Shown: in pieces, positions 15,771-19,579 of the stretch | How the letters are laid out: every line of letters starts with the position of its first letter | How positions within the stretch are numbered: position 1 is the first letter of the stretch | From: Clostridium sp. UBA2485 | GTDB taxonomy: Bacteria > Bacillota > Clostridia > Clostridiales > Clostridiaceae | Assembly (NCBI RefSeq): GCF_002341865.1 | Contig: NZ_DDOV01000035.1 | Location: 77,098-96,676, forward strand | Direction of reading: 5' to 3' | DNA length: 19,579 nt | Program-made: the position numbers and the translations under genes | The notes under the pieces: model-generated | What the model was told of the DNA's origin: nothing | What the model saw: only the letters and a program-made list of their open reading frames with translations | Database searches by the model: none

Positions 15771-16964
15771 ATGAGTTTACAATATGCAGATAGAATATCA
15801 AATATTAAAGCATCAGAAATTAGAGAGTTATTAAAATTAAGTGAGCAGCCTGAAATTATCTCATTTGCAGGCGGGTTCCCTGCTCCCGAGCTATTTCCAA
15901 AGGAGAAATTAGCTGAAGTTACTAGTAAAGTTTTAACTGAGCAAGGAGAAATAGCATTACAATATACAACTACAGAAGGATATGCTCCTCTAAGAAAAAT
16001 AATTGTTGAAGAAAGAATGGCACCAGCAGGAGTTAAATGTGATATATCAAATATTATGATAACTAATGGTTCTCAACAGGGATTAGAATTTTCTGCAAAA
16101 CTTTTTATAAATGAGGGAGATATAATTATATGTGAAAGTCCAAGTTATCTTGGAGCTATTAATGCTTTTAAAGCATACAATCCTAAATTTATAGAAATTC
16201 CTATGGATAAAGACGGTATGGTTATAGAAGATCTAGAGAAAGCTTTAAAAGGACATTCTAATGTTAAAATGATTTATACTATTCCAGATTTTCAAAATCC
16301 AAGTGGAATAACTATGTCTTTAGAAAGAAGAAAGCGTATAGCTGAATTAGCAGCAAAATATGAAATTCCAGTTATAGAGGATAGTCCATATGGTGAATTA
16401 AGATTTGATGGTGAAAGATTACCATCTATTAAAGCTTTCGATGAAGCTGGATATGTAATTACACTGGGTACCTTTTCAAAAACATTCTGCCCTGGTTTAA
16501 GACTTGGATGGATTGTAGCAAGTTCAGAAATATTAAAAAAATACGTCCTAATTAAACAAGGTGCTGACTTACAATGTAATACATTATGTCAAATTTCATC
16601 TGCAAAATTTATGGAACAATATAAATTAGATGATCATATTGCGAAAATAATTGAAGTTTATAAAGTTCGCAGAGACTTAATGATAGACAGCATCAAAAAA
16701 TATTTCCCAAAAGATGTGAAGTTTACACTTCCTGAGGGAGGATTATTTACTTGGGTAGAATTAAGAAAGGACCTGGACTCTTCTAAGATTATGGAAGATG
16801 CACTTAAAGAAAAAGTTGCTTATGTTCCAGGAGCTTCTTTCTTTCCAAATGGTGGAAAGAATAACTTCTTTAGACTAAATTACTCTAATATGACTAATGA
16901 AAAAATCATTGAAGGTATTAAAAGGTTAGGAAAAGTTCTTCATAAACATTATGGCGATCAGTAA
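15771..16964 (+). CDS. PLP-dependent aminotransferase, LysN/ARO8-like (class I/II)
   Basis: A fold-type I aminotransferase resembling the LysN (2-aminoadipate aminotransferase)/kynurenine aminotransferase group: FAGGFPAPELFP near the N-terminus, QYTTTEGYAPLR, and GSQQGLEF for phosphate binding. PLP contacts are Asn176 (DFQNPSG), Asp204 (EDSPYGE) and the Schiff-base Lys237 (GTFSKTFCPGLRLGW). The C-terminal FFRLNYSN supplies the carboxylate-binding Arg. I start at the ATG at 15771 (397 residues) because GGGGAGG (15758-15764) lies upstream; an in-frame ATG at 15756 overlaps that site. No DNA-binding MocR-type domain is attached. The amino-acid substrate is not predictable; no lysine-pathway genes are nearby. 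Confidence 0.9.
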   Translation: MSLQYADRISNIKASEIRELLKLSEQPEIISFAGGFPAPELFPKEKLAEVTSKVLTEQGEIALQYTTTEGYAPLRKIIVEERMAPAGVKCDISNIMITNGSQQGLEFSAKLFINEGDIIICESPSYLGAINAFKAYNPKFIEIPMDKDGMVIEDLEKALKGHSNVKMIYTIPDFQNPSGITMSLERRKRIAELAAKYEIPVIEDSPYGELRFDGERLPSIKAFDEAGYVITLGTFSKTFCPGLRLGWIVASSEILKKYVLIKQGADLQCNTLCQISSAKFMEQYKLDDHIAKIIEVYKVRRDLMIDSIKKYFPKDVKFTLPEGGLFTWVELRKDLDSSKIMEDALKEKVAYVPGASFFPNGGKNNFFRLNYSNMTNEKIIEGIKRLGKVLHKHYGDQ

Positions 16965-17010
16965 GCTTCAAAGCAGTAGCAGCAAAATATAAGTAAATAT
17001 AATAAAAATT

Positions 17011-17042
17011 CTCCTTTTAGGAAAAACTATACCTAAAAGGAG
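17011..17042 (+). promoter_or_regulatory. Hairpin sequestering the Shine-Dalgarno of the 60-codon ORF
   Basis: CTCCTTTTAGG (17011-17021) pairs perfectly with CCTAAAAGGAG (17032-17042) around a 10-nt A-rich loop. The 3' arm contains most of AAAGGAGG (17036-17043), the ribosome binding site for the ATG at 17052. The 5' arm is therefore a perfect anti-Shine-Dalgarno. No T-run follows on the plus strand, which argues against a rightward terminator; on the minus strand a weak AATTTTTATT follows. Confidence 0.6.
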
Positions 17043-17051
17043 GATCATAAT

Positions 17052-17234
17052 ATGTATAATGCTAAAGATATTGATAAGCAAAAGAAAATTTCTATAAGTT
17101 ACAATGGATTTGAGGAAAGAAGTTATTTTAGCGGAAAGTTTAAAAATTGCACTATTTTTGATATTAAATCTTCTTATACTTCTTTCACTGATATAGCTGA
17201 AATAAATAATTCTAATAAAAACAATCTATCTTAG
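17052..17234 (+). CDS. Small protein of unknown function (60 aa)
   Basis: I do not recognise this protein. It is 60 residues long, polar, with a Lys-rich start (DIDKQKKISISY), one cysteine (C33), several aromatic residues (YNGFEERSYF, SYTSFTD) and an Asn/Ser-rich C-terminus. It shows no signal peptide, membrane segment or metal motif. The ribosome binding site AAAGGAGG is strong and spaced 8 nt from ATG, but lies in a perfect hairpin. The gene sits between two aminotransferase genes in the same direction, 87 bp after the first and 20 bp before the second, so translational coupling with the downstream gene is possible. It may be a real small protein or a leader-type ORF that governs the next gene. 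Confidence 0.6.
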   Translation: MYNAKDIDKQKKISISYNGFEERSYFSGKFKNCTIFDIKSSYTSFTDIAEINNSNKNNLS

Positions 17235-17254
17235 AGTCAAATGGAGGATTAAAA

Positions 17255-18451
17255 ATGAAGTTTTCAAATCGTATTCAAAAAATGCATTATTCATCAATTC
17301 GTAAATTAGCGCCTTTTGCTGAAACTGCTAAGAAAAAAGGTATTCAGGTTTATCATTTAAATATTGGACAGCCTGATATCGAAACTCCTTCTACTTTCAT
17401 GGAAGGAATAAATAATTATCATGACAATGTTTTAAAATATGCTCAATCTCAAGGTATTGATGAAACAATTAATAGTTTTAGAAAGTACTATAAAGAATGG
17501 AATATAGACTTTGATTACAATGAGCTATTAATAACAAATGGAGGTTCTGAAGCTATTTCTTTAGCACTTACAGCTATAGCTGATGATGGAGATGAAATAA
17601 TAACACCTGAACCGTTCTATACTAATTATTCTGGTTTTGCTCAAGTTGTTGGAGTTAATGTAGTTCCTTTCCTTACAAAAGCTGAAAATGGCTTTCATCT
17701 TCCTCCAAAAGAGGAAATAATAAAACATATAAACCATAAGACAAGAGCTATAATGATATCTAATCCTGGAAATCCAACAGGAGTAGTTTATACTGAAGAG
17801 GAAATAAGAATGCTTGCTGATATAGTTAAAGAACATGATATATTCTTAATTTCCGATGAAGTATATAGAGAGTTTGTATATGATGATTTAAAATATACTT
17901 CAGCACTATATATGGAAGATGCACAAGATAGAATTATACTTGTTGATAGTATTTCTAAGCGTTATAGTGCTTGTGGTGCTAGAATAGGTTTAGTAGCATC
18001 TAAAAATAAAGAACTGATCGCACAAATTTTAAAAATTTGTCAAGCAAGATTATGTGTTCCAACTATAGAACAGTTAGCTACTGCAAATTTAGTTAATACT
18101 CCAAAAGATTATTTTGTTAAAGTTAAAGCTGAATATGAAACAAGACGAAACATATTATTTGAGAAACTTTCACAAATTCCAGGAGTAACTTGTGAAAAGC
18201 CAACAGGAGCGTTCTATGTTATGGTCAAGCTTCCCATAAAAGATTCAGAAGATTTCGCTAAATGGATGCTAACAGAGTTTAATCATAATAATAAAACTGT
18301 TATGTTTGCACCTGCTGAAGGCTTCTATGCTACAGAAGGTTTAGGCAAAGATGAAATAAGAATTTCTTATTGCTTAAATACAGAGGCTTTGAAAGATGCT
18401 ATGGATATTTTTGCTTTAGGATTAGAAAAATATAGAGCTTTAGGAAGATAA
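17255..18451 (+). CDS. PLP-dependent aminotransferase, aspartate aminotransferase-like (class I)
   Basis: A second, distinct fold-type I aminotransferase of 398 residues. Features: NIGQPDIETP (about 36-45), TNGGSEAISLAL for phosphate binding, Asn173 in NPGNPTG, Asp201 and Tyr204 in SDEVYREF, the Schiff-base Lys235 in SISKRYSACGARIG, and a C-terminal RISYC with the carboxylate-binding Arg. It resembles Clostridium proteins annotated as AspB-like aspartate aminotransferases, but aromatic or alanine specificity cannot be excluded. The start ATG has TGGAGG upstream, 20 bp after the small ORF's stop. It shares little sequence with the gene at 15771, so this is not a recent tandem duplication. Confidence 0.9.
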   Translation: MKFSNRIQKMHYSSIRKLAPFAETAKKKGIQVYHLNIGQPDIETPSTFMEGINNYHDNVLKYAQSQGIDETINSFRKYYKEWNIDFDYNELLITNGGSEAISLALTAIADDGDEIITPEPFYTNYSGFAQVVGVNVVPFLTKAENGFHLPPKEEIIKHINHKTRAIMISNPGNPTGVVYTEEEIRMLADIVKEHDIFLISDEVYREFVYDDLKYTSALYMEDAQDRIILVDSISKRYSACGARIGLVASKNKELIAQILKICQARLCVPTIEQLATANLVNTPKDYFVKVKAEYETRRNILFEKLSQIPGVTCEKPTGAFYVMVKLPIKDSEDFAKWMLTEFNHNNKTVMFAPAEGFYATEGLGKDEIRISYCLNTEALKDAMDIFALGLEKYRALGR

Positions 18452-18455
18452 AATA

Positions 18456-18489
18456 AAAAGATAGATTGATTTATCAATCTATCTTTTTT
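18456..18489. terminator. Bidirectional terminator between the aminotransferase and acetyltransferase genes
   Basis: AAAAGATAGATTGA (18456-18469) pairs with TCAATCTATCTTTT (18474-18487) around TTTA, a 14-bp perfect stem. It has a T6 run on the plus strand and a T-rich flank on the minus strand. It starts 4 bp after the aminotransferase stop codon, and its T-run enters the opposing stop codon (18490-18488). Confidence 0.9.
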
Positions 18490-19342
18490 ATACTGTATAG
18501 CCCCAAGTACAAAATTCTTTTTCAATTTTAAAATTATGCTCCTTATATAATTTTAAAGCTTTAATATTGTCACTATTACATTTTAAATATATTTCTTTAA
18601 AATTATTATCTATAGCTATATTTAATAAATATTTTAGCAAAATCTTACTATAACCCCTATTTCTAAATTCATCTAATATTCCAAAATTCACTATTGAAAC
18701 TTTATTATTCTCTTTAATTAATTGACCATATCCTATAAATTTTTCACCATGTTTTATAAATATAGACCCTTCATTCAAATAATATTTTTGTTCTTCTTCA
18801 AATGCTATATCTTCTATGTCTATTTCCACTCTGCTGCTAGTTTTAAAAATTTTATTTTGAAGACTACATCTAATCTTTTCATCTTCTCCTATTTCAAAGG
18901 TTTTAAAGCTTATTTCCAGAGGTAATTTAAAATTATATTTTTCTTCTAATATAGTTTTCATTTCAAATAATTTATTTACTTTTTTAAATCCTATATCAAT
19001 TAATAATTTATTAAAGTCTCCATCTGCTTCAAATAAGCTCCCTTTCTTAAAAGATTGAAAAAACTTTCTATATAACATTATTTCATTATTACTACAGTTT
19101 ATTGTCATACTATTAATTTTATAAAAATTTTTACATATTCTCGTAAACCAAATATATCCTATATATTTCCTATTATACTTTAATAACTTAACATTTTTAT
19201 TATATAGAAGTTTACTAATAGGATTTAAACTATTATAACCTTTAAAGAAGTCTTCTCTTGTAAATTCAAAACATACGTTTTCTCTACTCAATTTTTTAAA
19301 TTTATTAATATTAAACCAACTTAGCTTTTTACATTTATACAT
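18488..19342 (-). CDS. GNAT-family N-acetyltransferase
   Basis: The C-terminal ~130 residues form a GNAT fold that should bind acetyl-CoA and acetylate an amine. It has a motif A-like FGILDEFRNRGYSKILLKYLL (R-x-x-G-x-S form) and a motif B-like CNSDNIKALKLYKEHNFK. The N-terminal half has no clear motif but could be a second, degenerate GNAT domain, as in tandem-GNAT proteins. I prefer the ATG at 19342 (284 residues) because AGAGAGGG lies just upstream, although the spacing is short. An in-frame TTG at 19420 would give 310 residues but has no ribosome binding site. The gene is very Lys/Asn/Ile-rich. Substrate unknown. A possible -10 (TATAAT, minus strand, 19471-19466) has no good -35. Confidence 0.75.
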   Translation of the reverse strand: MYKCKKLSWFNINKFKKLSRENVCFEFTREDFFKGYNSLNPISKLLYNKNVKLLKYNRKYIGYIWFTRICKNFYKINSMTINCSNNEIMLYRKFFQSFKKGSLFEADGDFNKLLIDIGFKKVNKLFEMKTILEEKYNFKLPLEISFKTFEIGEDEKIRCSLQNKIFKTSSRVEIDIEDIAFEEEQKYYLNEGSIFIKHGEKFIGYGQLIKENNKVSIVNFGILDEFRNRGYSKILLKYLLNIAIDNNFKEIYLKCNSDNIKALKLYKEHNFKIEKEFCTWGYTV

Positions 19343-19579
19343 ATGCCCTCTCTTAACACTAACTATTAGATTACTATATTTTACTTTATAATCTTTTCTA
19401 TTATTCCAAATTTTAAACAATTAAAATTTAATAAGTAAACTAATCTAAGTTAGTAATACATATTTATTATACTAATATAGATAAACTACCTTAAAAATTA
19501 ATTTATAACTAAATGTAGCTACCTTTAAATATTTTAATTTACAAATTTAATCAATGAACAATTGAGAATTATGGTGGAA

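Noticed and set aside
17011..17042. The 11-bp hairpin as a rightward terminator of the first aminotransferase gene
   Set aside because: No T-run follows the stem on the plus strand, and the 3' arm is the next gene's ribosome binding site.
15771..18451. The two aminotransferases as a tandem duplication
   Set aside because: Their sequences around the PLP sites and N-termini differ strongly (GTFSKTFCPGLRLGW versus SISKRYSACGARIG), indicating different subfamilies.
1..19579. A defence island, phage or integrative element
   Set aside because: All sizeable genes are housekeeping or metabolic, codon style is uniform, and no integrase, transposase, restriction or toxin-antitoxin gene was recognised.

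Overview
This is an AT-rich chromosomal segment from a low-GC Firmicute, very likely Clostridium sensu stricto. The supports are strong AGGAGG-type ribosome binding sites, AGA-rich arginine usage, a T-box leader before argS, a MutL with the Gram-positive endonuclease motif and no MutH, and the gene order miaB-mutS-mutL-miaA-hfq next to an YnbB-type PLP enzyme and lexA. That order is one I recall from Clostridium genomes; I could not run a search. I see no rRNA, tRNA, CRISPR array, prophage or transposase gene.

Layout. 1-2165: argS (-) behind a T-box leader with a near-consensus promoter. 2179-3792: an ABC-F ATPase of the YkpA/YbiT type (-). 3964-5241: a DEAD-box RNA helicase (-) whose motif II reads DECD. 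5269-5427: a 159-bp palindromic repeat. 5548-6219: lexA (+) with a Gram-positive SOS box overlapping its -35 element. 6249-7532: a methionine-gamma-lyase/aluminium-resistance family PLP protein (-), convergent with lexA and sharing one hairpin terminator with it. 7756-15327: the leftward block hfq, miaA, mutL, mutS, miaB. 15771-18451: two fold-type I aminotransferase genes (+) flanking a 60-codon ORF. 18488-19342 (or 19420): a GNAT-type acetyltransferase (-).

Function. The central block joins mismatch repair (MutS, MutL), the SOS repressor (LexA), tRNA A37 modification (MiaA makes i6A, MiaB methylthiolates it) and the RNA chaperone Hfq. The mutL-miaA spacing is tight and suggests co-transcription down to a terminator after hfq. 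argS is probably switched on by uncharged tRNA-Arg.

Less expected structure: (1) a family of whole-length palindromic, MITE-like repeats, two clear copies and two decayed ones, filling every intergenic gap over 200 bp except the T-box leader; (2) a canonical intrinsic terminator only 29 nt before the mutS start codon; (3) an 11-bp perfect hairpin that buries the Shine-Dalgarno sequence of the 60-codon ORF; (4) two convergent gene pairs whose shared terminator hairpins reach into the stop codons.
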